Below are positions 35,338 through 44,120 of a stretch of 64,000 nucleotides of DNA, piece by piece. Under the pieces are notes generated by a model. It ran no database searches. It saw only the letters and a program-made list of their open reading frames with translations, and had not been told where the DNA came from. Each line of letters begins with the position of its first letter. Position 1 is the first letter of the stretch. Origin of the DNA: CALBPI01 sp039700805 (GTDB lineage Bacteria; Pseudomonadota; Gammaproteobacteria; Steroidobacterales; Woeseiaceae); contig JBCAZE010000002.1 in assembly GCA_039700805.1 (NCBI GenBank), positions 15,482 through 79,481 of the forward strand, read 5' to 3'. A program made the position numbers and the translations under genes.

Positions 35338-36735
35338 TCAGTTACATAGCGCGTATCGGTCGCAAATGAAGTTTCGAGTGTCCGGCAAGCGTTTGGATTT
35401 TTCAAGTCCACGCTGTTGCATCTTTCTCTCAAAGCGCTGAATTTGCTGCTCATGCCGGTCTATAAGCTGTTGTTTTTTGGCATCGTCGACCAGCGCAAAC
35501 GTCAACGAATTGAGGTGCAGTTGCCGAACTTCCGCCCACGTCAAATTGAACTCCCGAACTGCAACGAAAAACTCGTCGGTCAGGGTTGAGTCCCACATGC
35601 CGCGATCATCGGTTGATAGCGCGACGGGGATATCTGTACGAAGATATTCGGGGAAAGGGTGTTGCGAATAGTCCACAACATACTCCAGGAGCAGGTTGCT
35701 AATCAGGTTAATTTCAACAAGATACGGCCCGTTTCTCATCAATCGCATCGTTTCGTCATCGGTGATCAGGTTCAACCCGTGACCGATGCGATCCGCACCG
35801 AGCAACAGTGTGTCGCGCACATGATTGTTAGGCTCATCGACCTCACCGCCGTGGATCGCAAGACCCACATCATGATGCCGTCTCAGCTCTCTTAGTACCG
35901 GTAAAAATCGTAGTGGATGACCTTTATCGTTATCTTCTCGACCGACGAGATCGACACCGACGACAACATCGCTGTTTTTGGCAGCCAACAGATACAGTTC
36001 GCGCAAAAGGTCCTCGGCGCCCGGTACAAAACGCACCAATGTGAGCTGCAGCCTGACGGTCATTCCGGTGGCCTTAAAATCATCCTGTGTCATCCGCTCA
36101 CGGAAACGATTGAGCATTTCCTGAGGCGCGATGGCGGTGCCATCCGCCTCGTAGGCATCTTTGACGTCGACCATAAACTCAGCATAAATGGCGCCCTCAG
36201 CACCGAGCGTCGCCGCGTTGAGGTATAGGTTCTCTACGCGAATGTAAGGATCATTGGTTAGCGCATTCAAACGTTGCCAGTGCTTCTCGAAAAACTCATC
36301 GCGACCTTCTGTCGCTTTGTCGAGTCGGAAGCTATCCAGCCATGCTGCTTGCTCTTCCGGCGACATCGCTTCCAAGGCAACGAATTCTCCTTGTTCACAG
36401 GCGTCAAGACTGTCGTATTCACGTTGGTCGATATTGCGAAACAGCAGGTGATAGGTGTTATCCCGTGCTGCATAGGGTCGACAGTTGTTGATGCGTACTT
36501 TGGTGTAATAGTGGTAGCCGTGCTCCCGACTGGCGAGGGCGTGGGCAAGCCACTGTTCTGAGTAGACCGATCCAGAGTTGTGATTGTGCAGATCACCGCC
36601 CTTAGGCATTTGATGCAGCATTTGATACAACGCGCGATCGTCACCTGCGTCGCGAATGTCATTGAACCAACTGTCGTCTGCAAGGATGTCAGCTGAAATA
36701 CAGCACAAAGCCATGAAAATGAGAGGTCGCAGCAT
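35338..36735 (-). CDS. Exported adenosine deaminase-family protein (ADGF/CECR1-like)
   Basis: 465 residues from ATG 36735 (AGGAA nine bases upstream), which gives a signal peptide M-L-R-P-L-I-F-M-A-L-C-C-I-S-A-D-I-L-A-D. The catalytic domain has the zinc motif H-N-H (His 50, His 52) in P-K-G-G-D-L-H-N-H, the H-G-G-E motif (His 295, Glu 298, the proton donor), R-I-G-H-G and S-T-D-D-R. All catalytic residues of adenosine deaminases are present, so conversion of adenosine to inosine outside the cytosol is likely. The insert of ~150 residues between H-N-H and the barrel is typical of the secreted growth-factor-type deaminases. It begins four bases after the NCS2 permease stop. Confidence 0.88.
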   Translation of the reverse strand: MLRPLIFMALCCISADILADDSWFNDIRDAGDDRALYQMLHQMPKGGDLHNHNSGSVYSEQWLAHALASREHGYHYYTKVRINNCRPYAARDNTYHLLFRNIDQREYDSLDACEQGEFVALEAMSPEEQAAWLDSFRLDKATEGRDEFFEKHWQRLNALTNDPYIRVENLYLNAATLGAEGAIYAEFMVDVKDAYEADGTAIAPQEMLNRFRERMTQDDFKATGMTVRLQLTLVRFVPGAEDLLRELYLLAAKNSDVVVGVDLVGREDNDKGHPLRFLPVLRELRRHHDVGLAIHGGEVDEPNNHVRDTLLLGADRIGHGLNLITDDETMRLMRNGPYLVEINLISNLLLEYVVDYSQHPFPEYLRTDIPVALSTDDRGMWDSTLTDEFFVAVREFNLTWAEVRQLHLNSLTFALVDDAKKQQLIDRHEQQIQRFERKMQQRGLEKSKRLPDTRNFICDRYALCN

Positions 36736-36739
36736 GGGA

Positions 36740-38098
36740 TTAGATTCCTTCGGCTTGACGATGGGGCAGCACAGCATCAAGCACTATGGCAAAGAAAGCG
36801 CCGGATGAAACGGGAAAACCGAAAAAATTGGCGAGAGGCTCTGGGGCTCTTGCCAGTATCTCGGTGGCCATGGGGGTTGTCGCCAACAGGCCGGCGGATA
36901 CGGATACGCCGATCACCATCCAGTCACGCGCGGTGGGATTGGCTGCACGTGCAATCTGCACCCCGGATACGGCGACCATCGCGAACATCAACAGCGTGGC
37001 GCTGGCGATGACCAGACCGGGTAGGGCCTGCACCCACGCCGCCACAACCGGTGTCGCGCCTAGCAAGATCAATAAGACCGCGACCACGCGGCCGACGCGC
37101 CGGCTAGAAACCCCCGTCAGGCGAATGACACCATTGTTTTGACTGAAGGTCGTATTCGGGAATGTGGCCAGCAGCGCTGCGACCGCCGAGTTGATGGCAT
37201 CCGCGAGAATGCCACCCCGCAGCCGCTTAAAGAACGATGCGTCGACGGTCGAGATGCCAGACAAGTTGCCGGTTGCGGTCAAGTCGCCAATGGACTCAGT
37301 CGCAGACACGAGGAAGACCGGTAACAAAATCAAAACGGCAGCCCACTCAAAGTTGAATGCGTAGCGCCCGAGGGTGGGGAAAAACACCGCCGGTATGTTG
37401 CCAGTGTCTGGCGTGCTCAACCAACCGAGGGCCGCTGCCGCGACTGCACCCGCGATCAAGCCAGCAACGACGCTCGCCATTCGAAACAATGGGCGTTTGC
37501 TGAACGCCATCAGAAGAATGACACCGATGACGCCAGCAGACAGCATCCACGCCTGCCAAGCGGGTGCACCGGTTGCTGTGGTAGCCACGATCTCACGCCC
37601 AATGTTCCCGATGGTTGTCCATACCAACGTGATGCCGAGCAGTAGAACGATCGCTGCCGACACATTGTTCGTCAGAATTTTCTTAAGCTGCTTTAAGAAC
37701 GGGCTGAGTGCGGCAATGATTAGCGCGCAAACCAGACATGCAGTGAAGACGATGCCTAACGCCACGTCGGCACCGCGCAGTGGTGCATAAAGACCGAAGA
37801 CGTAAATCAATGGTCCAACGAAAGTGAAGCTGGTGCCTTGGATGCTTAGCAGTCCAGAGCCCACAGGGCCGATGCGGCTCACCTGTAACAGGGTTGCGAC
37901 ACCGGATACGAACAGCGCCGAACTAATCAAATAGGCGGTTTGCTCGGCGGGTAACTGCATGCCAAGCGCGATCAATAATGGTGCAGTGACGATGCCGCCG
38001 AATACGGCGAGTAGGTGCTGGACGCCGACGACCGATGCATGCACCAGTGGCGGTCGATCGCCTAGCGCGAACGTGCGTGTAGAAGCTTCCATGCGCAC
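36740..38098 (-). CDS. NCS2-family xanthine/uracil permease (UacT/XanQ-like)
   Basis: 452 residues, about 14 transmembrane segments. NCS2 marks are Q-H-L-L-A-V-F-G-G, S-A-T-E-S-I-G-D (with the substrate-contacting Glu) and F-S-Q-N-N-G-V-I-R-L-T-G-V-S-S-R, the latter typical of xanthine- and urate-type members rather than uracil ones. It is a cation-coupled importer of purine bases such as xanthine, urate or hypoxanthine. It is followed at four bases by the exported adenosine deaminase gene and is divergent from the 38213 deaminase gene over 114 bases. Exact specificity is inferred from motif only. Confidence 0.9.
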   Translation of the reverse strand: MRMEASTRTFALGDRPPLVHASVVGVQHLLAVFGGIVTAPLLIALGMQLPAEQTAYLISSALFVSGVATLLQVSRIGPVGSGLLSIQGTSFTFVGPLIYVFGLYAPLRGADVALGIVFTACLVCALIIAALSPFLKQLKKILTNNVSAAIVLLLGITLVWTTIGNIGREIVATTATGAPAWQAWMLSAGVIGVILLMAFSKRPLFRMASVVAGLIAGAVAAAALGWLSTPDTGNIPAVFFPTLGRYAFNFEWAAVLILLPVFLVSATESIGDLTATGNLSGISTVDASFFKRLRGGILADAINSAVAALLATFPNTTFSQNNGVIRLTGVSSRRVGRVVAVLLILLGATPVVAAWVQALPGLVIASATLLMFAMVAVSGVQIARAANPTARDWMVIGVSVSAGLLATTPMATEILARAPEPLANFFGFPVSSGAFFAIVLDAVLPHRQAEGI

Positions 38099-38212
38099 TC
38101 ATGTTAGCAGTCTCACGGCGGGACGGTGATGACAAAATGGCGCCATGACTTGCTCCTTAAGACCAGCGAGGTTTAGCATCGTGTCGGCGGTGGGTCAGTG
38201 TTGGAGAAAAAG

Positions 38213-39217
38213 ATGTCAGAATTTATCGAAGCGATGCCGAAAGCTGAGCTACATGTTCACCTTGAGGGTACGTTGGAGCCCGAGCATATTTTTGAGCTTG
38301 CCGAGCGCAATGGCATCAAACTTGAGTTTGATTCACCACAAGCGGTTGTCGATGCCTATGACTTCGACGATCTACCCTCCTTTCTGAAGATCTACTATGC
38401 CGGTATGAACGTCTTGCACACCGAGCAAGATTTCTATGACCTGACGTATCGTTACTTCGAGCGCGCGGCTGCTGACAATGTCCGTTATGTTGAACCGTTC
38501 TTTGATCCACAAGGGCACACGACCCGCGGTGTTGAGTTCGAGACGATTATCTCTGGCATTGCGCGCGCGCAAGCAGATGCCGAAAAGAACCTGGGTGTCC
38601 GCTCGAATCTGATCATGTGTTTCTTGCGAGACATGAGCGCGGAATCCGCGATGGCGCATCTTGAGATGGTGGAACCTCATCTCGATAAGATCATCGGCGT
38701 CGGGCTCGACTCCGACGAAAAAGACAATCCGCCGTTGAAGTTTGAGGCTGTCTTCAGCCGGGCACGCGACATGGGATTGAAATTAACCATGCACTGTGAC
38801 GTGAATCAGGAAAACAGTGTCTCAAATATTTGGGATGTTGTAACAGCGATCGGCGTCGACCGTATTGATCACGGTGTTAACTCTCTCGAAGATGACAAAC
38901 TGTGCGAGGAGATTGTTCGCCGTGGTCTCGGGCTAACCGTGTGCCCCGTATCGAACACGTTTTGCGCTGATTCACTGACAGCGAATGAGATCCAGACGAT
39001 GTTGAAAAAGGGGATGCGCGCGACAGTCAATTCCGACGACCCTGCGTATTTCCGGGCCTACATGACCGACAACTTCAAAGCTCTGGCGGATGCTGGCCTC
39101 AGCAATGAAGAGCTGTTCACGCTATCGCGAAATGCATTCGTCGTGTCATGGCTGAGTGAGGATGACAAAGCGGCTTACTTGGCCGAGATGGACGCATTTG
39201 CTGCGAAGATGCAGTAG
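38213..39217 (+). CDS. Divergent adenosine/adenine deaminase-family hydrolase (HAGE motif altered)
   Basis: 334 residues from ATG 38213 (GGAG six bases upstream). The amidohydrolase fold of the adenosine deaminase family is clear: H-V-H-L-E-G-T (His 14, His 16), R-I-D-H-G-V-N (His 220) and N-S-D-D-P (Asp 275, Asp 276), all metal or catalytic positions. The central H-A-G-E is replaced by H-C-D-V-N-Q-E-N (His 194-Asn 201): the metal His stays, but the proton-donor Glu position is Val 197; a Glu lies three residues further on. Classical adenosine deaminase activity is therefore uncertain; another aminopurine or N6-substituted adenine is possible (inference). First gene of an operon with an 8-oxoguanine deaminase. 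Confidence 0.85.
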   Translation: MSEFIEAMPKAELHVHLEGTLEPEHIFELAERNGIKLEFDSPQAVVDAYDFDDLPSFLKIYYAGMNVLHTEQDFYDLTYRYFERAAADNVRYVEPFFDPQGHTTRGVEFETIISGIARAQADAEKNLGVRSNLIMCFLRDMSAESAMAHLEMVEPHLDKIIGVGLDSDEKDNPPLKFEAVFSRARDMGLKLTMHCDVNQENSVSNIWDVVTAIGVDRIDHGVNSLEDDKLCEEIVRRGLGLTVCPVSNTFCADSLTANEIQTMLKKGMRATVNSDDPAYFRAYMTDNFKALADAGLSNEELFTLSRNAFVVSWLSEDDKAAYLAEMDAFAAKMQ

Positions 39218-39284
39218 CGATGTTGCAACGTTCGCTGAGCGCGGCACACTGGCCTTGTCCCATGACTTCCGAGTGTGATGCACG

Positions 39285-40658
39285 ATGAGTCAGCTGTCAG
39301 CATCGACCACAGACAGCACCACATGGGTAACCAATGCGGCGGCGATTTGGACCGATGGCGAAAGTCTGCCAGGCGCTAGTCTGGTTGTTCAGGGCAACCA
39401 GGTTAGAGAGGTTCTGGCCCCGGGCGAGACGCCTTCGATACGAGTGACCACCCGCATCGATGCGACGGACTGCGTGATCTTGCCGGGGCTCGTCAATTGT
39501 CATCATCATTTTTATCAGACGTTGACCCGAGCTTTTCCGTCGGCACTGAACAAAGAGCTGTTCGATTGGTTGGTAGCGCTGTATCCCGTGTGGGCCGGGC
39601 TCGACGAGGAGGCGATCTCTGTATCGACCACATTGGCACTTGCCGAGTTGATGCTGTCCGGTTGCACGCTGGCATCCGACCACCACTACGTGTTTTCGGA
39701 CAACACGACATTGGCCATCGACCGCCAATTTGAAGCGGCTGAAGCCTTGGGTGTCCGAGTCGTGCTCACCCGCGGTTCGATGAGTCGTGGCGAGTCGTTG
39801 GGCGGTTTGCCGCCGGACCGCGTGGTGCAGACGCCGGACGTCATTCTTGAAGATAGTGAACGGCTGATCGGCCGTTATCATGATCCTGATGCCTTCGCGA
39901 TGCAGCAGCTAGCACTGGCACCTTGTTCACCGTTTTCAGTCACCGATGAGCTGATGCGAGACAGTGCGACCCTCGCGCGCCGTCATGGTGTTCGTCTGCA
40001 TACGCACCTTGCGGAAACCGAGGATGAAAATGACTTCTGTCTGGAAACAGTCGGTATGCGTCCACTCGATTACATTGAGTCGCTAGGCTGGCTCGCGGAT
40101 GATGTTTGGTTCGCCCATGGTATTCATTTCAACGACGACGAGATTTCACGACTAGGCGCTGCGGGTGTTGGCGTCTCGCATTGCCCGTGCTCGAACATGT
40201 TGTTGTCATCCGGCATTTGTCCCGTCTCGGACTTGGAGCATGCCGGCGTGTCGGTCGGTATCGGTGTCGATGGATCGGCCTCCAACGATGTCTCCAATAT
40301 GATTGGAGAGGTTCGACAGGCGTTGCTGCTGCAGAAGCTTCGCTATGGTAGCGCCGCGATCAGCCATCATGATGCGTTGCGTTGGGCGACACGTGGTGGG
40401 GCGGATCTGTTCGGGCGCGCCGAGCTCGGGTCTCTCCGCCCAGGCATGGCTGCGGACTTTGGTATCTACGCACTTGATACGCTCAATTTTTCCGGTCACG
40501 GAGATCCTGTGGCCGCCCTACTGTTGTGTGGTGCGACCAAGGTTCGTGACCTGATGATCAATGGCGAGTGGCGCGTACGGCATGGGGAGATTCCAGGGCT
40601 TGATATCGAAGACCTAAAAGCGCGCCATCGCGCCGCGGCAAAGCGTCTGGCCGGTTGA
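39285..40658 (+). CDS. 8-oxoguanine deaminase-like amidohydrolase
   Basis: 457 residues. An ATZ/TRZ-type amidohydrolase: N-C-H-H-H-F-Y-Q-T (His 73, His 75 as metal ligands), H-T-H-L-A-E-T (metal His and catalytic Glu), W-F-A-H-G-I-H and G-V-D-G-S-A-S-N-D (metal Asp). The H-H-H-F-Y-Q-T and V-D-G-S-A-S-N-D signatures are those of the 8-oxoguanine deaminases described from Pseudomonas and of hydroxyatrazine hydrolase relatives. The product of 8-oxoguanine deamination is urate, which feeds directly into the PuuD pathway encoded nearby. Guanine or isoguanine as substrate is an alternative. It precedes and overlaps the alpha/beta-hydrolase gene. Confidence 0.85.
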   Translation: MSQLSASTTDSTTWVTNAAAIWTDGESLPGASLVVQGNQVREVLAPGETPSIRVTTRIDATDCVILPGLVNCHHHFYQTLTRAFPSALNKELFDWLVALYPVWAGLDEEAISVSTTLALAELMLSGCTLASDHHYVFSDNTTLAIDRQFEAAEALGVRVVLTRGSMSRGESLGGLPPDRVVQTPDVILEDSERLIGRYHDPDAFAMQQLALAPCSPFSVTDELMRDSATLARRHGVRLHTHLAETEDENDFCLETVGMRPLDYIESLGWLADDVWFAHGIHFNDDEISRLGAAGVGVSHCPCSNMLLSSGICPVSDLEHAGVSVGIGVDGSASNDVSNMIGEVRQALLLQKLRYGSAAISHHDALRWATRGGADLFGRAELGSLRPGMAADFGIYALDTLNFSGHGDPVAALLLCGATKVRDLMINGEWRVRHGEIPGLDIEDLKARHRAAAKRLAG

Positions 40659-41629
40659 CGCCCGGTCTCGCCGCTGACTATGCTCGCAGGCTACATCCGC
40701 TGCGGACGCCCCTCTTGAAACCGCTATCGCTCACTTTGCACACCCACCTAATGATCGCTGTGGCGCTCGTGGCGCTAAGCGGTTGCGCGTCTTCGGTTCC
40801 GGAACCGAAGGATTTTGTCGACAACCAGACCACGGTACTTTCGCGTGGTATTGAGATGCCGGTGACACTGGTCTACCCGAAGACGCGGTCCAAGCCATCG
40901 CCGCTCGTATTGTTGGTTCATGGTCACGGCGGAACCCGTGACGAAGCTGGCGCATTTGTTCGTGTTGCAGAGCAGTTGGCTCGGGTCGGTATCGCTAGCA
41001 TCCGCATGGACTTTGCCGGATGCGGTGACAGTACGGAGTCCTTTCAGAAAAACAATCTCACAACGATGAGGCTCGATATCCGTGCAGCGAAAGCCTTTGC
41101 GTTACGGACTATCGCTGTCGACCGAAAACGTATCGCGATGGTGGGTTTCAGTATGGGCGGACGTCTTGCGGCACTGGAGAGTACACGGGCTGACTACCGC
41201 GCAATGGTGCTTTGGGCGCCAGCGCTTGACGATGGCGCGGATGATCTGAAAGACATGTTCGGTGGCGAGGCGGCCTATCGAGCAATGAGAAGTATCGCTG
41301 AGAAGCAGGGCTACACCGACTTTACGACCTCTTGGGGTCAGGCGCAGCAGCTCGGTCTGCAGTGGTTCAGTGATATGGAGTCGTCGAGACCAATGGACGC
41401 GATTGCCGATTATCGCGGTCGACTGACCCTCATTCATGGTAGTGCTGATGATGTCGTTCTGCCGGAAGTCAGCGCGCGCGCCGCGGCAGCGGCAGACAAT
41501 GTACGTGATCTTCAACACATTGTGATCGACGGGGCCGATCATGGCTTCGGCTTGTTCAACGACCGCCCTGAGTTTGCCAGGCAGCTTGTGCACGAGACGG
41601 TGACGTATCTTGAGTCAGCATTGCGATGA
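40655..41629 (+). CDS. Alpha/beta-hydrolase lipoprotein
   Basis: Up to 324 residues. The TTG at 40655 overlaps the previous stop (TTGA), but in-frame starts at TTG 40715 or ATG 40751 give a more normal signal ending V-A-L-S-G-C, a lipobox. The hydrolase domain has H-G-H-G-G-T-R (oxyanion region), G-F-S-M-G-G (nucleophile Ser), H-G-S-A-D-D-V-V (Asp) and D-G-A-D-H-G-F (His). It resembles dienelactone-hydrolase/acyl-esterase types. The following MFS gene starts inside its stop (ATGA). Why an exported hydrolase lies in a purine operon is unclear; a role in releasing a bound or esterified nucleoside is only speculation. Confidence 0.8.
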   Translation: MTPGLAADYARRLHPLRTPLLKPLSLTLHTHLMIAVALVALSGCASSVPEPKDFVDNQTTVLSRGIEMPVTLVYPKTRSKPSPLVLLVHGHGGTRDEAGAFVRVAEQLARVGIASIRMDFAGCGDSTESFQKNNLTTMRLDIRAAKAFALRTIAVDRKRIAMVGFSMGGRLAALESTRADYRAMVLWAPALDDGADDLKDMFGGEAAYRAMRSIAEKQGYTDFTTSWGQAQQLGLQWFSDMESSRPMDAIADYRGRLTLIHGSADDVVLPEVSARAAAAADNVRDLQHIVIDGADHGFGLFNDRPEFARQLVHETVTYLESALR

Positions 41630-42849
41630 GTAGCCAAACGGTCTCTCCAAAGCTGGTTGTTTTTTTGCTGGTGATTTGCAGTGTCCTCGGGCTCGCGGGA
41701 ACCGATCTTGTACTGCCTGCCGTTCCCTTTTTGCCAGCCGCACTGGGTGGCACAGCCGCCGCATCGCAATTGGTTTTGGCGACGTTTGTGACCGGCGGGG
41801 CGATAGGCTTGTTGCTTTTTGGTGAACTGGGTGCCCGGTACGACCAACGCAAGCTGTTGTTGATCTCGTTAGCCGGTTACGGTCTGACCAGCCTGTTGGC
41901 CGTTTTCTCAACCAATATCACCATGTTGATTACCATTCGATTTTTTCAGGGTGTTGCAAGCGCAGCGCCGGCTGTTTTCGCCCCCGGGATCATTCGTGTG
42001 CTGTTTTCCGAGAAGGCGGCCCTTCGTGCCATTGGTATTCTCGGTAGCGTTGAGTCGTTGGCGCCGGCGCTTGCCCCGATTGCCGGTGTCGCATTGTTCA
42101 ACGCATTCGGTTGGCAATCCTCTTTTACCACCATTGCATTGATCGCAGTGATCATGTGGCTGGTCGTGTTTAGTGTGCGCCGCAGTATCCCGAATGTTCA
42201 TCCTGAGCCTGCATCCGGGGGTTATCTCGGATTGCTGTCGAATCCGGTCTACATGCGTTATGCGCTCAGTCAGGCTTTGACGCTCGGCGGATTGCTGGTC
42301 TTCGTGTTTGGTGCGCCCGCCGTTATTACGCAAACGATGGGTGGCACGCTGACGCACTTCATCGTGATGCAGGTGGCAGGTATCACGACCTTTATCATCG
42401 CAGCGAATAGCGCACAGTGGTTGGTGGAGCGGTTTGGCAGTGAGCGTGTCATCCTGTTTGGTTCAGGCTTATCCTCCGCCGGTGGCATTGGCATTCTCAT
42501 CTATAGCCTGTTGGGTAGTGCGTCACCGAGCCTTTTACCCTATTTGTTCGTACCGATGAATTTAGGACTCGGTCTGCGAGGACCGCCGGGATTCTATGCT
42601 GCGGTGGTCGCCAGCGACGGCAATGACGCGCGCGGCGCCGCGCTTTTGATTCTGCTTGTGTTGTTGACGACAGCGGGTGGCACGGCTATTGCCGCGCCGA
42701 TGATCCTCGATGGCTTGATGCCGTTGGCGGCTGTGAGTGTCCTGATATCGGTGCTGTCACTGTTCACATTGATGCTATTGCGAGCACCTGCCAGCAATGG
42801 TCAGTCGCCAGTGGACGTCTCGAAAGAGACCGGCTCACCGGAGACATAG
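41626..42849 (+). CDS. MFS transporter (Bcr/CflA-like drug/multipurpose efflux type)
   Basis: 407 residues with 12 transmembrane helices. The Bcr/CflA branch is shown by G-T-D-L-V-L-P-A-V-P-F-L-P in the first loop and G-E-L-G-A-R-Y-D-Q-R-K-L-L in the helix 2-3 loop. Translationally coupled (ATGA) to the hydrolase gene, so it is the last gene of the operon 38213-42849. It could export or import a purine or a related compound; the branch is mostly linked to efflux. Its 3' end overlaps the antisense 3' end of guaD by 49 bases. Confidence 0.85.
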   Translation: MSSQTVSPKLVVFLLVICSVLGLAGTDLVLPAVPFLPAALGGTAAASQLVLATFVTGGAIGLLLFGELGARYDQRKLLLISLAGYGLTSLLAVFSTNITMLITIRFFQGVASAAPAVFAPGIIRVLFSEKAALRAIGILGSVESLAPALAPIAGVALFNAFGWQSSFTTIALIAVIMWLVVFSVRRSIPNVHPEPASGGYLGLLSNPVYMRYALSQALTLGGLLVFVFGAPAVITQTMGGTLTHFIVMQVAGITTFIIAANSAQWLVERFGSERVILFGSGLSSAGGIGILIYSLLGSASPSLLPYLFVPMNLGLGLRGPPGFYAAVVASDGNDARGAALLILLVLLTTAGGTAIAAPMILDGLMPLAAVSVLISVLSLFTLMLLRAPASNGQSPVDVSKETGSPET

Positions 42850-44120
42850 GTTGCGAGAACCGAGCGTTCATCACCAAGCACGGTTTGAACAAATAGGCGC
42901 TCGTCAGCATCTCGTGCTACCCCTAGACGGCGCTTAAGCAATCGATGATCACCGCTGCCAAGTACGATGACATCAGCATCTTTACCGACTTCGAAATTGC
43001 CGATCTTGTCATCCATATAAAGGGCTTCAGCGCCGCCAAGCGTCGCTAGATACAGCGCCCGTAGACTGGGGAGAGTCTGTTGCCGTAGTTGCAGCACTTT
43101 GTAAGCTTCTCCACAGGTGCGCAGCATGCTGAAGCTCGTACCGCCGCCGATGTCTGTGCCGAGACCGACACGAATTGCATGCTCGCGGGCGCGCGCAAGA
43201 TCGAACAAGCCACTACCAAGAAACAGGTTGGATGTTGGGCAAAACGCGATCGCACCGCCGGCGTCGGCGAGTCTGTGATAGTCGTCGTCTTCAAGATGCA
43301 GGCAATGCGCGAATACAGAACGCTCGCGGAGTAAGCTGGCACGCCGGTAAACGTCGAGATAGCTGTCGGCGGCAGGGAACAGCGACTTCACCCAGCGAAT
43401 TTCATCATGGTTTTCGGCAAGGTGCGTTTGCACAAGCACATCAGGAAACTCATTGGCTAATCGACCGGCGGCGGCCAGCTGCGCATCAGAACTTGTCGGC
43501 GCGAAACGCGGTGTGATGGCGTAATGCAGGCGCCCGGCACCATGCCATCGCTCGATAAGTGCTCTGCTATCGGCGTAGGCGCTTTCTGGGTCGTCCCGCA
43601 AATTTTCTGGACAGTGTCGATCCATCAATACTTTGCCCGCCGCGAGGCGCATGTTGCGTGCCATCGCAGCCTCAAAAATCGCGTTCACTGATTGAGGATG
43701 TACCGTTGCGAACACCAACGCTGTGGTCGTGCCGTTGCGAAGTAATTCGTCAATAAAGAAGCGCGCTGTCTCGTTAGCAATCGCCTGGTTCGCGAATGCA
43801 GCTTCCGCCGGGAATGTGTAGGTATTGAGCCAATCGAGAAGTTGCGTGCCGAATGATCCGATGATGTCGGTTTGAGGATAGTGAACATGGCAATCAACGA
43901 GGCCTGGCACGATCAGTGCGTCCGGATAGTGATCAACCGTGGTTTGATCACCGACGTTCGCGAGAATGTCGTCCGCCGGGCCGGCGGCAGCGACCCGGCC
44001 CCGATCGACGACGAGAGCGCCATCCGACCAATATTCAACAGCTTCGCTGTCTAACGATGCATCGGCGCCAGGGTCGGTCAGGCAATGGACCATTGGCCCT
44101 CTTAGTACGCGCAGACTCAC
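42801..44120 (-). CDS. guaD: Guanine deaminase
   Basis: 439 residues from GTG 44120, whose GTGA overlaps the allA stop; the longer frame to 44168 would run into allA. Deaminates guanine to xanthine. Motifs: G-L-V-D-C-H-V-H-Y-P-Q (His 78, His 80), L-L-D-W-L-N-T-Y-T-F-P-A-E (substrate pocket, typical of GuaD), T-H-L-A-E-N-H and G-L-G-T-D-I-G-G-G (metal Asp). Last gene of the purine operon that begins at uraH. It gives the operon its entry from guanine, while xdhAB then makes urate. The end overlaps the MFS gene on the other strand. Confidence 0.95.
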   Translation of the reverse strand: MSLRVLRGPMVHCLTDPGADASLDSEAVEYWSDGALVVDRGRVAAAGPADDILANVGDQTTVDHYPDALIVPGLVDCHVHYPQTDIIGSFGTQLLDWLNTYTFPAEAAFANQAIANETARFFIDELLRNGTTTALVFATVHPQSVNAIFEAAMARNMRLAAGKVLMDRHCPENLRDDPESAYADSRALIERWHGAGRLHYAITPRFAPTSSDAQLAAAGRLANEFPDVLVQTHLAENHDEIRWVKSLFPAADSYLDVYRRASLLRERSVFAHCLHLEDDDYHRLADAGGAIAFCPTSNLFLGSGLFDLARAREHAIRVGLGTDIGGGTSFSMLRTCGEAYKVLQLRQQTLPSLRALYLATLGGAEALYMDDKIGNFEVGKDADVIVLGSGDHRLLKRRLGVARDADERLFVQTVLGDERSVLATYVSGEPVSFETSTGD

